DNA of 64,000 nucleotides from Ancylobacter sp. TS-1 (lineage in GTDB: Bacteria; Pseudomonadota; Alphaproteobacteria; Rhizobiales; Xanthobacteraceae), in contig NZ_CP045144.1 of assembly GCF_009223885.1 (NCBI RefSeq), forward strand, positions 2,046,001 through 2,110,000, written 5' to 3'. This document shows positions 49,227-58,889 of this stretch, in pieces; the first letter of the stretch is position 1; each line of letters opens with the position of its first letter. Made by a program: the position numbers and the translations under genes. Under the pieces are notes generated by a model. The model had not been told where the DNA came from. It was given only the letters and a program-made list of their open reading frames with translations, and ran no database searches.

Positions 49227-50308
49227 TTCCGTTCATCGACCTTGCCGCCCAGCAGGACCGCCTGCGCACCGAAATCGAGGCCGGCATCGCCCGGGTACTG
49301 GCCCATGGCCAATACATCCTCGGACCGGAGGTAGGCGAGCTAGAAGAGCGCCTCGCCGCTTATACCGGGGCCGAATTCTGCATCACCTGCGCCAACGGCA
49401 CCGACGCGTTGCAGATCGCGCTAATGGCACTTGGCGTCGGCCCCGGAGACGAGGTCATCACCCCGGGCTTCACCTATATCGCCACCGCCGAAGCTGCCGC
49501 GGTTCTAGGGGCGAAGGTGGTCTATGCCGACATTGACCCGGCGAGCTACCACCTCGATCCCGCGTCGCTAGAAGCCGCGATCACGCCGCGCACAAAAGCA
49601 ATTCTCCCGGTCTCGCTCTACGGCCACCCCGCCGACTACGACGCGATCAACGCCATAGCCGCGCGCCACGACCTCGCGGTGATCGAAGACGCCGCGCAAA
49701 GCTTCGGCGCGAGCTACCGGGGCCGAAAATCCTGTAACCTTACCACCATTGCCACCACCTCGTTCTTCCCCTCGAAGCCCTTAGGGTGCTATGGTGACGG
49801 TGGCGCGGTCTTCACCTCCGACCCTAAGCTCGCCACGGCCATCCGCCAAGTCGCCCGCCACGGCCAAGAAAAGCACTACTACCACGCCCGCGTCGGCATC
49901 AACTCGCGCCTTGACACACTGCAGGCCGCGATCTTGCTGCCGAAACTCGCCATTCTCGACGACGAGATTGCCGCCCGCCAGGCCATCGCCGTACGCTACA
50001 CTGCGGCTCTTGCGCGTTTCTCCCCGCCGGTCGTCGCTCCCGAGGCCACCAGCGCCTGGGCGCAATACACCATTCGGTTACGGAACCGCAACGCGGTGCA
50101 GGCCGCGCTCAAGGACGCCGGCGTGCCTACCGCCGTGCACTATCCGCTGCCGCTCAACCGCCAGCCCGCTGTGGCCGATCCCGCGGCGGATTTGCCCCAT
50201 TCCGACAAGGCGGCCGAAGAGGTGATAAGCCTGCCGATGCACCCTTACATGTCGGCCGAAACCCAAGACGAGATCGTCGCGGCCTTCGACGCCGCCGTGC
50301 AGGCCTGA
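49223..50308 (+). CDS. wbpE: PLP-dependent 3-aminotransferase, WbpE-like (DegT family)
   Basis: A 361-residue sugar aminotransferase: [16 protein letters not shown] start, [15 protein letters not shown], the [15 protein letters not shown]sp/Gln that contact PLP, and the Schiff-base Lys185 in [14 protein letters not shown]. WbpE transfers an amino group from glutamate to the 3-keto sugar from WbpB. A four-base overlap links it to wbpD. Together WbpA-B-E-D make UDP-2,3-diacetamido-2,3-dideoxy-glucuronic acid in Pseudomonas and Bordetella. Confidence 0.94.
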
Positions 50309-50421
50309 GCGACCAGCGATGACCGCCCATCCGGAGACTCACGACCGCCGCCCCGCCGCCGGACCGGTTCCTTCGGGCCGCGTCGGGCATGCGCATGCCG
50401 TACGCGGCACGAGGTGAAGAG

Positions 50422-51786
50422 ATGACCGCGCGGCGCCGCAAGTCCTGGCCGCAACCGACCCCCAAGGGCGCCCGCGTCCTCTCCGCTTTCGCTCGGCGCC
50501 TCGCCATCAGTGGCGTCTCAGCGCTGGTCGTCGCGGGGGTCGCAGCGCAAGCGGTGAACCTTCTCGCCTATCCGGCGCTGACCCATTTCTATACCCCTGC
50601 GGACTTCGGCCTGTTCAGCGTCATCACCTCGGTGTCGACCTTCGCCGGGGCCATCGTGCTCCTCAGGCTCGAAACGCTATACCAGATCGCGCCCGCCGAC
50701 GAGGAAGAGGGGCTCCTGACCGCCGCTGTCCTTGTGGCGCTGGCTATGACTGTGCTCACTTTCCTCGTCGCGCTATTCTTCGGCGGCATGCTGATCGCCC
50801 AGGTCAGCTACGGCTTCGAAGGCTCCAATTGGCACTGGAGTTATGCGCTCCTGATCGCCGGGCTTGCTGCGGCCAACGGAATCCTGTCGCTCGCGCGCGA
50901 GTACGGCGCCAAGGCCGGGCGCTACAAACGCCTCGCCGCCGCCCAAGTCGCGCGCACCGTGCTCACCATCGGCGCGCAACTCGGCCTCGTCTTCGTGCTG
51001 ACTACAGCCACATCTTCGGCGCTGATGGCGGGCTTCAGCCTTGGGCTTGTCATCTCCACTCTGATGATCTGGCCGATCCGCGCCCGCACCCTCCAGACCC
51101 TCGTCGAAACCCCGCGCCATGCGCTCGCCACCACTCGCCGCTTGCTCGCGCAGTATGCCACCTATGTCCGCATCGACGTGGTCAATGTGCTGGTCCGCCT
51201 GTCGAGCCTCATCGCCTACCCGATCTTCGTGCTCGCAAGTTTCGGGGTCGCCGAGACCGGCCTCTACGCCGTCGCCAGCCGGATCACCTTCATTCCCATC
51301 GACGTGCTGGCCGCCTCGATCTCGACGGTGTTTTTCCAGAAGTTCGCGGCCGCCGTGCGCGACGGAGCAGGGACCGCGCGGCTCTACCTCGTCGCCCTCG
51401 CCGGGGCGGCCGCCATCGCCGTCGCCATCGCCGCGGCGCTGGCGCTGGTGGCGGGGCCGCTGGTCGACCTCGTTTTCGGCGACGGCTGGGCGCGGACCGC
51501 GGTCATCATCCTCTACCTCCTGCCCACCTTCCTTTCGCGTTTCGTCATTACCTGCATCGGGTCCGCGCCGCTGGCGCTGAAGCGCCCCGGGATCTTGTTG
51601 TGGTGGAACATCGTCCAGTTGGCGATCATCGCGGGTACCCTCGTCGCCACCCGCCACCAATCGCTCGAGCTTTTTCTGCTCTGTTCAGGGCTTGCCCTAC
51701 TCGCCGCTAGCGCGGTCTACGCGGGCGTGCTCCATGTCACCATTTCCCGCCGCCCGCCGGTTTATTCCCATACCGAGGCAAGCTGA
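50422..51786 (+). CDS. wzx: Polysaccharide flippase (Wzx-like, PST/MATE-fold)
   Basis: A 454-residue membrane protein with about 12-14 hydrophobic helices, opening with the lipopolysaccharide-flippase pattern SALVVAGVAAQAVNLLAYPALTHFYTPADFGLFSV. It should flip the undecaprenyl-linked repeat unit across the inner membrane in a Wzx/Wzy pathway, fitting the polymerase at 59460. GAGG precedes the ATG at 50422; upstream ATG 50389 is possible. The stop is directly followed by the next ATG. Confidence 0.88.
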   Translation: MTARRRKSWPQPTPKGARVLSAFARRLAISGVSALVVAGVAAQAVNLLAYPALTHFYTPADFGLFSVITSVSTFAGAIVLLRLETLYQIAPADEEEGLLTAAVLVALAMTVLTFLVALFFGGMLIAQVSYGFEGSNWHWSYALLIAGLAAANGILSLAREYGAKAGRYKRLAAAQVARTVLTIGAQLGLVFVLTTATSSALMAGFSLGLVISTLMIWPIRARTLQTLVETPRHALATTRRLLAQYATYVRIDVVNVLVRLSSLIAYPIFVLASFGVAETGLYAVASRITFIPIDVLAASISTVFFQKFAAAVRDGAGTARLYLVALAGAAAIAVAIAAALALVAGPLVDLVFGDGWARTAVIILYLLPTFLSRFVITCIGSAPLALKRPGILLWWNIVQLAIIAGTLVATRHQSLELFLLCSGLALLAASAVYAGVLHVTISRRPPVYSHTEAS

Positions 51787-52296
51787 ATGCAGTCCCTGGT
51801 CCGCAAGCTCTGGTTCCGTGCCTACCTCGCCGCGTCCCGGTTCGACGGGCGGCCGATGCGGGCCCTGCGCAAACGCGCCCTCGAAGGCGCGACGGGCCGC
51901 AAGGCCCCGGGGCTCTTCGTCGACCCCACCGTCCGGATCACCGGGGTCGACACCCTCACGTTCGGAAGCAACGTCTCGCTCCACTACTGGAGCTACATTG
52001 GCGCCGAGGGTGGGCTCAGCATCGGCAACAATGTCGCCATTGGCCATTTCGCCAACATCCTCACCACCGACCACCAATTCACCGACACGACCCGCCCGAT
52101 CAAGGACCAACCGCTGCTCCACCGCCCGGTCACCATCGGCGACGACGTCTGGATAGGGTCGAACGTGACCATCCTCGCCGGGGTAGAGATAGGCCCGCGC
52201 ACGGTGATTGCGGCGGGCGCGGTGGTGAAGCACTCCTTCCCCGAAGGCCATGTCGTGATCGGCGGTGTGCCCGCGCGAGTGCTGAAAACCCTCTGA
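51787..52296 (+). CDS. Hexapeptide-repeat acyltransferase
   Basis: A 169-residue left-handed beta-helix acyltransferase (WcaF/NodL-like): FGSNVSLHYWSYIGAEGG, the TTDHQF catalytic His region, VTIGDDVWIGSNVTILAGV and GGVPARVLKTL end. It probably O-acetylates a sugar of the repeat unit; the exact substrate is unknown. It begins immediately after the flippase stop. Confidence 0.87.
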   Translation: MQSLVRKLWFRAYLAASRFDGRPMRALRKRALEGATGRKAPGLFVDPTVRITGVDTLTFGSNVSLHYWSYIGAEGGLSIGNNVAIGHFANILTTDHQFTDTTRPIKDQPLLHRPVTIGDDVWIGSNVTILAGVEIGPRTVIAAGAVVKHSFPEGHVVIGGVPARVLKTL

Positions 52297-52347
52297 TCGG
52301 GCGCCGAGCAGGGTCCGACTTACGAACGAAGAACAAGGAGAACGAAC

Positions 52348-53337
52348 GTGACGAACTCCGACAACGGCCCCGAGATGCTCAAGGGCCGCAAGATGCTGGT
52401 CACCGGAGCCGCAGGCTTCATCGGCTCGCATATCTGCGAAGGGCTTCTCGCACTCGGCGCAAAGGTAGTGGCTCTCGACGACATGTCGGCCGGACGACAG
52501 GCTAATATAGGCATCTTCGAAGACAACCGCAATTACACCTTCGTCAAGGGCAGCGTCACCGACACCGACGACAAGATGCACGAGATCTTCGACGGGCTCG
52601 ACACGGTGTTCCACAACGCCGCCTCGAAGAAGAACATTTGCCTGCACGACCCCCAGCGCGATCTCGAGATCAACGCCGGCGGGCCGCTCAACCTGTTAAT
52701 GCTGGCCAAGGAATACGGCACCCGCAAATTCGTCCACGCTTCGACCGGTTCGATCTACGGCGAACCTTCGGTATTCCCCACCGACGAAAACCACCCATTC
52801 CGGCCTGTCTCCTACTACGGCGTGTCGAAGCTTGCTGGCGAGCGCTACGTCGATACCTTCCACCAGCTCTACGACATGGACACCACCATCCTGCGCTACT
52901 TCCACGTCTACGGACCGCGCCAGGAATCGAACGAGTTTGGCGGCGTGGTGTCGATTTTCATGCGCAAGATCGCCGAGGGCAAAAGCCCCGTCGTTTTCGG
53001 CCACGGCGAGCAAGTGCGCTCGTTCACCTACGTCAAGGACCTAGTCGAGGTGAACGTACGGGCCGCCACCACCCCCGCGGCCAAGGGTCAAGCTTACAAT
53101 GCCGCGTCCGGCATCCGGGTCACGATCAACGACCTTGCCAACAATATGCTGAAATTCACCAACCGCAACGACATTTCAGTCGAGCACGGCCCGCCTTTGG
53201 TCGGCGACATCATGAATTTCGATATCGACAATACCAAGGTGCGAACTGACCTCGGTATCAACTTCAACCTCGATTTCTGGGGCACGCTTGAAGCGTCGCT
53301 CTCAGACATCGCCGGTTTCCTGAAGCTCGACAGATGA
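52348..53337 (+). CDS. Extended SDR nucleotide-sugar epimerase/dehydratase
   Basis: A 329-residue short-chain dehydrogenase of the extended type: NAD motif TGAAGFIGSH, catalytic Thr/Ser region HASTGSIYGEPS, and YxxxK in YYGVSKLAGE. It is close in pattern to UDP-glucose/UDP-GlcNAc 4-epimerases (WbpP/GalE-like), so it may supply a 4-epimerised hexose or hexosamine. The precise reaction cannot be read from sequence. AAGGAGAACGAACG precedes the ATG. Confidence 0.87.
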   Translation: MTNSDNGPEMLKGRKMLVTGAAGFIGSHICEGLLALGAKVVALDDMSAGRQANIGIFEDNRNYTFVKGSVTDTDDKMHEIFDGLDTVFHNAASKKNICLHDPQRDLEINAGGPLNLLMLAKEYGTRKFVHASTGSIYGEPSVFPTDENHPFRPVSYYGVSKLAGERYVDTFHQLYDMDTTILRYFHVYGPRQESNEFGGVVSIFMRKIAEGKSPVVFGHGEQVRSFTYVKDLVEVNVRAATTPAAKGQAYNAASGIRVTINDLANNMLKFTNRNDISVEHGPPLVGDIMNFDIDNTKVRTDLGINFNLDFWGTLEASLSDIAGFLKLDR

Positions 53338-53347
53338 AGCGAAACCG

Positions 53348-54586
53348 ATGCGCCGACTGATGTTCATCGACAGCTCTTACACCCTCTCGGAGATCCGCGA
53401 GCGTGATCTTAGCCACGTCTTGAACATACGCCTTCTCGACGGCTACTGGGATCGGGTCATCTCGGCCCACCCGCTTGACATGCGCAGTACTGGAGCAGGG
53501 GCCGAGGCACGGATCGGCCCCACCGTGGTCGAAGAGATCGACCCCCACCACAGCTTCGTGCGCGGCCGCTTCGGGCGCTACGCCGGGCTAAAGCGCCTGT
53601 CCGCCCTCAACGCATTCCTCGCCCTCTTCGGCTTCTGGCGTACCTTGGTGCGGCTGGCGAAACGAGAAGGGGTCGATGCCGTGCGTGCCGGTGACCCACT
53701 ACTCTGCGGCCTCATCGGCCTGTGCGTCGCGCGCGCCACCGGGGCGAAGTTCGTAGTGCGGATCCCGGCCAACAACCGGATGATCCGCGCCTCCACCGGC
53801 GAACCTATGCAACCGCGCTTCACCCGCTCGATCCGGGTCGAGGAACGGCTCGAACACCTGGTGATCTCGCGCGCCGATGTCGTCATCGCACCCAGCTCCG
53901 ACTACGCCGATTTCGCCGTCTCCAACGGCGCGAAACCCGGGGCGATCCACCTCGTGCGCTACGGTGCGATGATCGACCCGCGTCACCTAATCCCGGCTGC
54001 AGACCGACCCCCACCACAGGTGCCGGGGCTCGAAGTTCGTCTCGCCGAACGCCCTTGGATGCTGCACGTAGGCCGTCTTGACAGGATCAAGCACATCGAG
54101 GATTGCTTCGACGTCCTGGAAACCCTCGCGGGTGACGGCTCCGAAGCCGGGCTCATGCTCGTGGGCGACGGGCCGATGCGCGCAGCGCTCGAAGCCCGCA
54201 GCGAAAAGGCTGGGCTCGCAAACCGTACCCTCTTTCTTGGCAACTTAGCGCAAGACCAGCTGTTCGCGCTTCTTCCCACGGCCACCGTCGTTCTCTCACC
54301 GCTCACCGGCCGGGCGCTGGCCGAGGCCGCCTATGCCGCCTGCCCGATCGTCGCCTATGACCTCGACTGGCAGGGCGATCTCATCCTCGACGGAGAGACC
54401 GGCGTGCTCGTTCCCGCCCGCGACAGCGCGGCGATGGCGGCAGGAGCCGCGCGCCTCCTCGATGACCCCGACCACGCCCGGGCAATGGGCGCGGCGGTCC
54501 GCGCACTGGCCATCGACATGCTCTCGCCCGAAGCCGCCTACCGAACCGAACGCGCCGCCTACGATGCGCTGGGGATTGCGCCATGA
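53348..54586 (+). CDS. Glycosyltransferase, GT4-like
   Basis: A 412-residue GT-B fold glycosyltransferase. The C-terminal half has the GT4 pattern: MLHVGRLDRIKHIED, LVGDGPMRAALE, LFLGNLAQDQLFALL, and a weak acceptor-site region GRALAEAAYAACPIVAYD in place of the usual ExxxxxE block (Glu present). It should add one sugar to the lipid-linked repeat unit at the cytoplasmic face. The start lies ten bases after the epimerase stop; the end overlaps the next gene by four. Confidence 0.88.
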   Translation: MRRLMFIDSSYTLSEIRERDLSHVLNIRLLDGYWDRVISAHPLDMRSTGAGAEARIGPTVVEEIDPHHSFVRGRFGRYAGLKRLSALNAFLALFGFWRTLVRLAKREGVDAVRAGDPLLCGLIGLCVARATGAKFVVRIPANNRMIRASTGEPMQPRFTRSIRVEERLEHLVISRADVVIAPSSDYADFAVSNGAKPGAIHLVRYGAMIDPRHLIPAADRPPPQVPGLEVRLAERPWMLHVGRLDRIKHIEDCFDVLETLAGDGSEAGLMLVGDGPMRAALEARSEKAGLANRTLFLGNLAQDQLFALLPTATVVLSPLTGRALAEAAYAACPIVAYDLDWQGDLILDGETGVLVPARDSAAMAAGAARLLDDPDHARAMGAAVRALAIDMLSPEAAYRTERAAYDALGIAP

Positions 54587-55695
54587 GGGCCCTCATCAAC
54601 GCCAGCAGCTTCGGCGACCGCCCCTCCGGCGCGCGCAGCCGGTTTGAATCGCTTTATCCGCGGCTTTTCCGCGCCATGCCCGAAGCGACCTTCACGCTGA
54701 TCGTGAGCGCTGACTACAGCCTGCCTGAGGAGATGCGCGCGCTCGGCAACCTTCGTATTCTCCGCCTGCCGTTCCGCAGCGCCAATCGCTTGCTTAGGCG
54801 GGCGTTTTTTGCGCTCCTGCCGCTCGCCGCACCCGTAGTGCGCCGCTTCGACCTCATCGAGGACCTGTCCCAACCGCCGTCACTCCTGCGCGCACGGCGG
54901 CGGCTCCTGACAGTGCACGACATTCGACGCCTCGAGATCTCGACGGGCGTCGCTTCGCGCGTGGCCTACCGGCTGTCGCTCTGGCTCAGCGAACGCCTGG
55001 GCTACGATGTCGTCACCGTTTCGCAAGGTATGGCGCGACAGCTTGCGGGCTACTACCCGGTCGACCGGATCTACGTGATAGAGAACAGCATGCCTGCGCT
55101 TTTCCTCGACCGTTCCGCCGGTCGGGACCGTGCGGCACGGCGACACGACGCCGAGGAGCCCTTTGTCCTGGCGGTCGGTCACTTCGAGGCCCGCAAGAAC
55201 TACCTCCGCCTAGTCGAAGCCTTTGACGGGATCTGCAAGGGCCGTGACGGGCTGCGCCTGGTGATCGTGGGCAAAGACAATGGCGCCAAATCCGCGCTCG
55301 AGGCAGACATCGCCATCCGCGGCATCGGCGACCGCGTCGAGCTGCTCAGCGACATATCCGATGACGCCCTGCTTACGCTCTACAGATCAGCCGAGGCGCT
55401 GGTGTTCCCCTCCTTCTACGAGGGCTTCGGCATCCCGCTGCTCGAAGCGATGGCCACCGCCTGCCCGATGGCGATCAGCGACATCGCGGTGTTCCGCGAG
55501 ATCGCCGGAGAGGCGGCGCTCTATTTCGATCCGCACGACGCCGAGGCGATCCGGGGCGCTATCGAACGCCTGCTCGACACCGGGCGGCTGGGCGAAGACC
55601 TCGCCCACCAAGGCAAGGCGCGGATCGCGCACTTCCTGCCCGACGTGCTTGCCGGCAAGCTGGCAGCCCTCTACAGCGGGGAGCATCCCGCGTGA
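54583..55695 (+). CDS. Glycosyltransferase, GT4 family
   Basis: A 370-residue GT4 glycosyltransferase with clear C-terminal motifs: AVGHFEARKNYLRLVEAF, LVIVGKDNG, and the donor-site block FPSFYEGFGIPLLEAMATAC with its ExxxxxxxE pattern. This is the second transferase of the cluster. Its donor is unknown. It is coupled to the previous gene by ATGA. Confidence 0.92.
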   Translation: MRALINASSFGDRPSGARSRFESLYPRLFRAMPEATFTLIVSADYSLPEEMRALGNLRILRLPFRSANRLLRRAFFALLPLAAPVVRRFDLIEDLSQPPSLLRARRRLLTVHDIRRLEISTGVASRVAYRLSLWLSERLGYDVVTVSQGMARQLAGYYPVDRIYVIENSMPALFLDRSAGRDRAARRHDAEEPFVLAVGHFEARKNYLRLVEAFDGICKGRDGLRLVIVGKDNGAKSALEADIAIRGIGDRVELLSDISDDALLTLYRSAEALVFPSFYEGFGIPLLEAMATACPMAISDIAVFREIAGEAALYFDPHDAEAIRGAIERLLDTGRLGEDLAHQGKARIAHFLPDVLAGKLAALYSGEHPA

Positions 55696-55755
55696 CCGCA
55701 AGCCCCCACGCCTCATCCGCCCCACGGCTTTGACCACCGTCCAGGGAGACTCCCC

Positions 55756-56361
55756 ATGACCAAAGACCGGATCGCAAGCTGGGAAGACCTCAAAGTCTAT
55801 GTTGCCGCCGACCTCGCCAGCATCGGCAAGCCGCTCAGTTTCAAATCCTGGATCATGGACCCCACGTTACGCCTCACCGTCGTGATGCGGCTCCTAGAAT
55901 ACCTAACCAACACGCGAAAAACCGCGCTCCTACGCCTGCCGGTGCTGATCTGGTTTCGCCGCCTCCAAGTGAAGCTCGGGTTTTCCATCGGCCCAAATAT
56001 CTTCGGCCCCGGCGTCGCCATTGTTCATCACGGGCTGCTCATCATCGACCCGACCACGCGGATCGGCAGGAATTGCCGCATCCACCAGGGCGTGCATATC
56101 GGCGGGGCGGCGGTCTTCGTCGATCCTGCGAGAGCTGCGGAGTACTCGCCCCGGATTGGCGACAACGTCTATATCGGGCCGGGGGCCAAGATCTACGGGC
56201 CGATCCGTATCGGGTCGAACTGCACCATCGGCGCCAACGCGGTAGTGACCGAGGATTTCGACGGCGATGGGCTGCTGATCGCCGGGGTGCCTGCGAAGGT
56301 GCTGGCGACCAGCGAGACCGGCGAGCGGGCGCAGCGAGGGGCGGGGCAGGACGGCGCATGA
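55756..56361 (+). CDS. Serine acetyltransferase-like acyltransferase
   Basis: A 201-residue protein similar to CysE-type acetyltransferases in polysaccharide clusters: an N-terminal helical part, then hexapeptide repeats with IVHHGLLIIDPTTRIG, RIHQGVHIGG and IGDNVYIGPGAKIYG, ending in GVPAKVLA. In such clusters it usually O-acetylates a sugar rather than making O-acetylserine. GGGAGA precedes the ATG by about eight bases. Confidence 0.83.
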   Translation: MTKDRIASWEDLKVYVAADLASIGKPLSFKSWIMDPTLRLTVVMRLLEYLTNTRKTALLRLPVLIWFRRLQVKLGFSIGPNIFGPGVAIVHHGLLIIDPTTRIGRNCRIHQGVHIGGAAVFVDPARAAEYSPRIGDNVYIGPGAKIYGPIRIGSNCTIGANAVVTEDFDGDGLLIAGVPAKVLATSETGERAQRGAGQDGA

Positions 56362-56371
56362 GGGCAAGAGC

Positions 56372-56986
56372 ATGAGCATCGCCATCGCCGATTTCGGCAT
56401 CGGCAACATCAAGTCGGTCCGGCGCCTTTTCGAGCATATCGGTGTCGAGGCCGAGATTGTGCACGAGCCCGCCGGACTCGAGGGGGCGCAAAAGCTCGTC
56501 CTGCCCGGCGTCGGCGCCTTTGACGCGGGCGTGGCCGCGATCGATGACGGCGGCTGGCGCCCGGTGCTCGACCGGCTTGCGCTCGAGGCGAAGATCCCGG
56601 TGTTGGGCATCTGTCTCGGGATGCAGCTTTTGTGCCGCGGCAGCGACGAGGGTAGCCGCCCGGGCCTCGGTTGGGTGCCCGCCGACGTGCAGGCCTTCTC
56701 GCTCCAAGGCACCGGCCTCAAGGTGCCGCACATGGGCTGGGCACTGGTGACTCCAACGCAGGACAATCCGCTTCTGCCTCTCGGCGAGGAGGAACAGCTC
56801 TTCTACCACACCCACAGCTATCACGCTGTCTGCGACAGCCCCGACAAAGTGCTGGCCACCAGCCATTATGGTTATAATTTCGCCTCCGCGATCCGCAATG
56901 GCAACGTCTTTGGCACTCAGTTTCACCCCGAAAAGAGCCACCGCTTCGGTATGGCGCTTCTCAAGCGTTTCTCGGAGCTCGCATGA
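56372..56986 (+). CDS. hisH: HisH-type glutamine amidotransferase of the acetamidino-sugar pathway
   Basis: A 204-residue class I glutaminase, paralogue of histidine-pathway HisH. Nucleophile Cys in VLGICLGMQLL, and His and Glu of the triad in GTQFHPEKSH, are present. In Pseudomonas O-antigen clusters this paralogue supplies ammonia, with HisF2, to WbpG for making the acetamidino group. Its position directly before hisF and wbpG, with four-base overlaps, supports that role over histidine synthesis. Confidence 0.92.
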   Translation: MSIAIADFGIGNIKSVRRLFEHIGVEAEIVHEPAGLEGAQKLVLPGVGAFDAGVAAIDDGGWRPVLDRLALEAKIPVLGICLGMQLLCRGSDEGSRPGLGWVPADVQAFSLQGTGLKVPHMGWALVTPTQDNPLLPLGEEEQLFYHTHSYHAVCDSPDKVLATSHYGYNFASAIRNGNVFGTQFHPEKSHRFGMALLKRFSELA

Positions 56987-57747
56987 TCGGTTTTCGCATC
57001 ATTCCGAGCCTCCTGCTGTCCGACCGCGGGCTGGTGAAAACAGAAAAATTCTGCAATCCCAAGTATGTAGGTGACCCGATCAACGCTATCCGGATCTTCA
57101 ACGAAAAGGAGGTCGATGAGCTTTTCGTGACCGATATCGAGGCGAGCGTGAAGGGCCGGGGCCCTGATTTCGAGTTCATCGAACAGCTCGCCAGCGAGTG
57201 TTTCATGCCCATGGGCTATGGCGGCGGGATCAAGACCTACGATCAAGCCAAGCAGCTCTTCGATATCGGTATCGAGAAGGTGGCGCTGCAATCGACGCTC
57301 GCTACGAACCGCGCCCTCGTCGGGCAGATCGCCGCGCGCTACGGGTCACAGGCCGTCGTCGCCTCAGTCGACGTCAAGAAAGACTGGCTCGGGCGCAGGA
57401 AGCCCTACAGCCGGGCAGGAGCGAAGTTTGCCGACGCCAGCTGGCAGGATATGGTCAAATCCGTGGTCGGGGCGGGGGCCGGCGAAGTACTCCTCAACGC
57501 CGTTGACCGCGACGGCACCCGGGGTGGCATGGACCTTGAGCTGATCGAGGAAGCCGCAAGCCTCGTCGACGTTCCTGTCACCGCCATTGGCGGCGCAGGC
57601 TCGCTCGACGATTTCGAGGCCGCGCGCGGGGCGGGCGCAAGTGCTGTGGCGGCCGGGGCCTTCTTTGTCTTCCAGGGGCCGCATAAAGCGGTGTTGATCT
57701 CCTATCCGAGACCACGGGAACTCAAGGAATTGTGGCGCAAGCAATGA
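56983..57747 (+). CDS. hisF: HisF-type subunit of the acetamidino-sugar pathway
   Basis: A 254-residue HisF paralogue (TIM barrel). The canonical catalytic Asp11 of cyclase HisF is replaced by Leu11 (IIPSLLLSDRG), while the second Asp (SVDVKKD) remains. DPINAIRIFNEKEVDELF and GTRGGMDLELIEEA-type segments are those of HisF2 proteins in O-antigen clusters. It likely forms the ammonia channel between HisH and WbpG rather than the histidine-pathway cyclase. Confidence 0.92.
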   Translation: MIGFRIIPSLLLSDRGLVKTEKFCNPKYVGDPINAIRIFNEKEVDELFVTDIEASVKGRGPDFEFIEQLASECFMPMGYGGGIKTYDQAKQLFDIGIEKVALQSTLATNRALVGQIAARYGSQAVVASVDVKKDWLGRRKPYSRAGAKFADASWQDMVKSVVGAGAGEVLLNAVDRDGTRGGMDLELIEEAASLVDVPVTAIGGAGSLDDFEAARGAGASAVAAGAFFVFQGPHKAVLISYPRPRELKELWRKQ

Positions 57748-58889
57748 GCAACGACAATCAGGTCTGCACAAGGTGCATCATGGACAGCACCGCCGGTGAC
57801 ATCACCTTCGACGAGAACGGAGTGTGCAACTACTGCACCACCTTCCTCGCTAAACGCGCAAAGCACATCGAGCCCGACGACGCCAAGCGCCAGGAGCGGC
57901 TCGACAAGCTCGTCTCGATGGTCAAGGCGTCCGGCCAGAACAAGCAGTACGACTGCATTGTCGGTCTCTCGGGCGGGGTCGACAGCTCCTGGGCGCTGGT
58001 TCAGGCGGTCCGCCTCGGCCTGCGTCCGCTCGCCGTCCACATGGACTCGGGCTGGAACTCCGAGCTCGCCCAGAACAACATTTCCAACCTCGTGCGCGGG
58101 CTGGGGGTGGACCTCTACACACACGTGATCGACTGGCCCGAGATCCGCGGGCTCATGAACGCTTTCTTCGACGCCGACGTGATCGATGTCGAGGTGCTTT
58201 ACGACAACGCCATGCTGGCGGTGAATTTCCAGCAGGCGGCGAAGTACGGGCTCAAATACATCCTCGCGGGCACCAACATCGTCACCGAAGGTGTAGACAT
58301 CCCTAAGACCTGGAATTGGTACAAATCCGACAAGCGCAACATCACCGGCATATCGAAGCGCTTCGGCGGACCGAGGCTCAAGACGTTCCCGGCGATCTCT
58401 ACCCTCGACACTGCGCGCTACGTGATGCTGAACCGGATTCGCTGGATCTCGTTCCTCGACCTCCTCGACTACAAGAAGTTCGAAACGCTCGAGGTGCTGA
58501 AAGCCGAATTCGACTACAAGCCTTATCCGCACAAGCACTATGAAAGTGTCTTCACACGGTTCTACCAAGCGTATATCTTACCGTACAAATTCAACGTCGA
58601 CAAGCGCAAGCCGCACCTCTCTTCCCTCGTGATGAGCGGTGAGATGACCCGCGACGAGGCGCTTCAGCAGGCCGCGGGTATCGCTTACCCGTCCGAACGG
58701 GACATGGAGACCGACCGCAAATACTTCATCAAGAAGATGGGTTGGAGCGAAGAGAAATTCCGTGATTACATGGAACGGCCGGAGAAGCCGCATACCGACT
58801 ACCCGTCGGAGGTGAACTTTTATCAGTTTCTGCTAAAAATGTACCGAAAGCTCAAGCTTGGCCACGGGCGAGTACGATGGGATAGCTAA
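57744..58889 (+). CDS. wbpG: N-acetyl sugar amidotransferase WbpG
   Basis: A 381-residue PP-loop ATP pyrophosphatase-type enzyme. Cys pairs near the start (CTRCIMDST and CNYC) likely bind zinc; the PP-loop is VGLSGGVDSSWALVQA. WbpG converts the 3-acetamido of a 2,3-diacetamido uronic acid to an acetamidino group with ammonia from HisH/HisF. It closes the tightly overlapping hisH-hisF-wbpG block. Confidence 0.94.
   Translation: MSNDNQVCTRCIMDSTAGDITFDENGVCNYCTTFLAKRAKHIEPDDAKRQERLDKLVSMVKASGQNKQYDCIVGLSGGVDSSWALVQAVRLGLRPLAVHMDSGWNSELAQNNISNLVRGLGVDLYTHVIDWPEIRGLMNAFFDADVIDVEVLYDNAMLAVNFQQAAKYGLKYILAGTNIVTEGVDIPKTWNWYKSDKRNITGISKRFGGPRLKTFPAISTLDTARYVMLNRIRWISFLDLLDYKKFETLEVLKAEFDYKPYPHKHYESVFTRFYQAYILPYKFNVDKRKPHLSSLVMSGEMTRDEALQQAAGIAYPSERDMETDRKYFIKKMGWSEEKFRDYMERPEKPHTDYPSEVNFYQFLLKMYRKLKLGHGRVRWDS

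Noticed and set aside
56372..57747. hisH and hisF as part of histidine biosynthesis
   Set aside because: They overlap wbpG within a glycan cluster, no other his gene is near, and HisF lacks Asp11.
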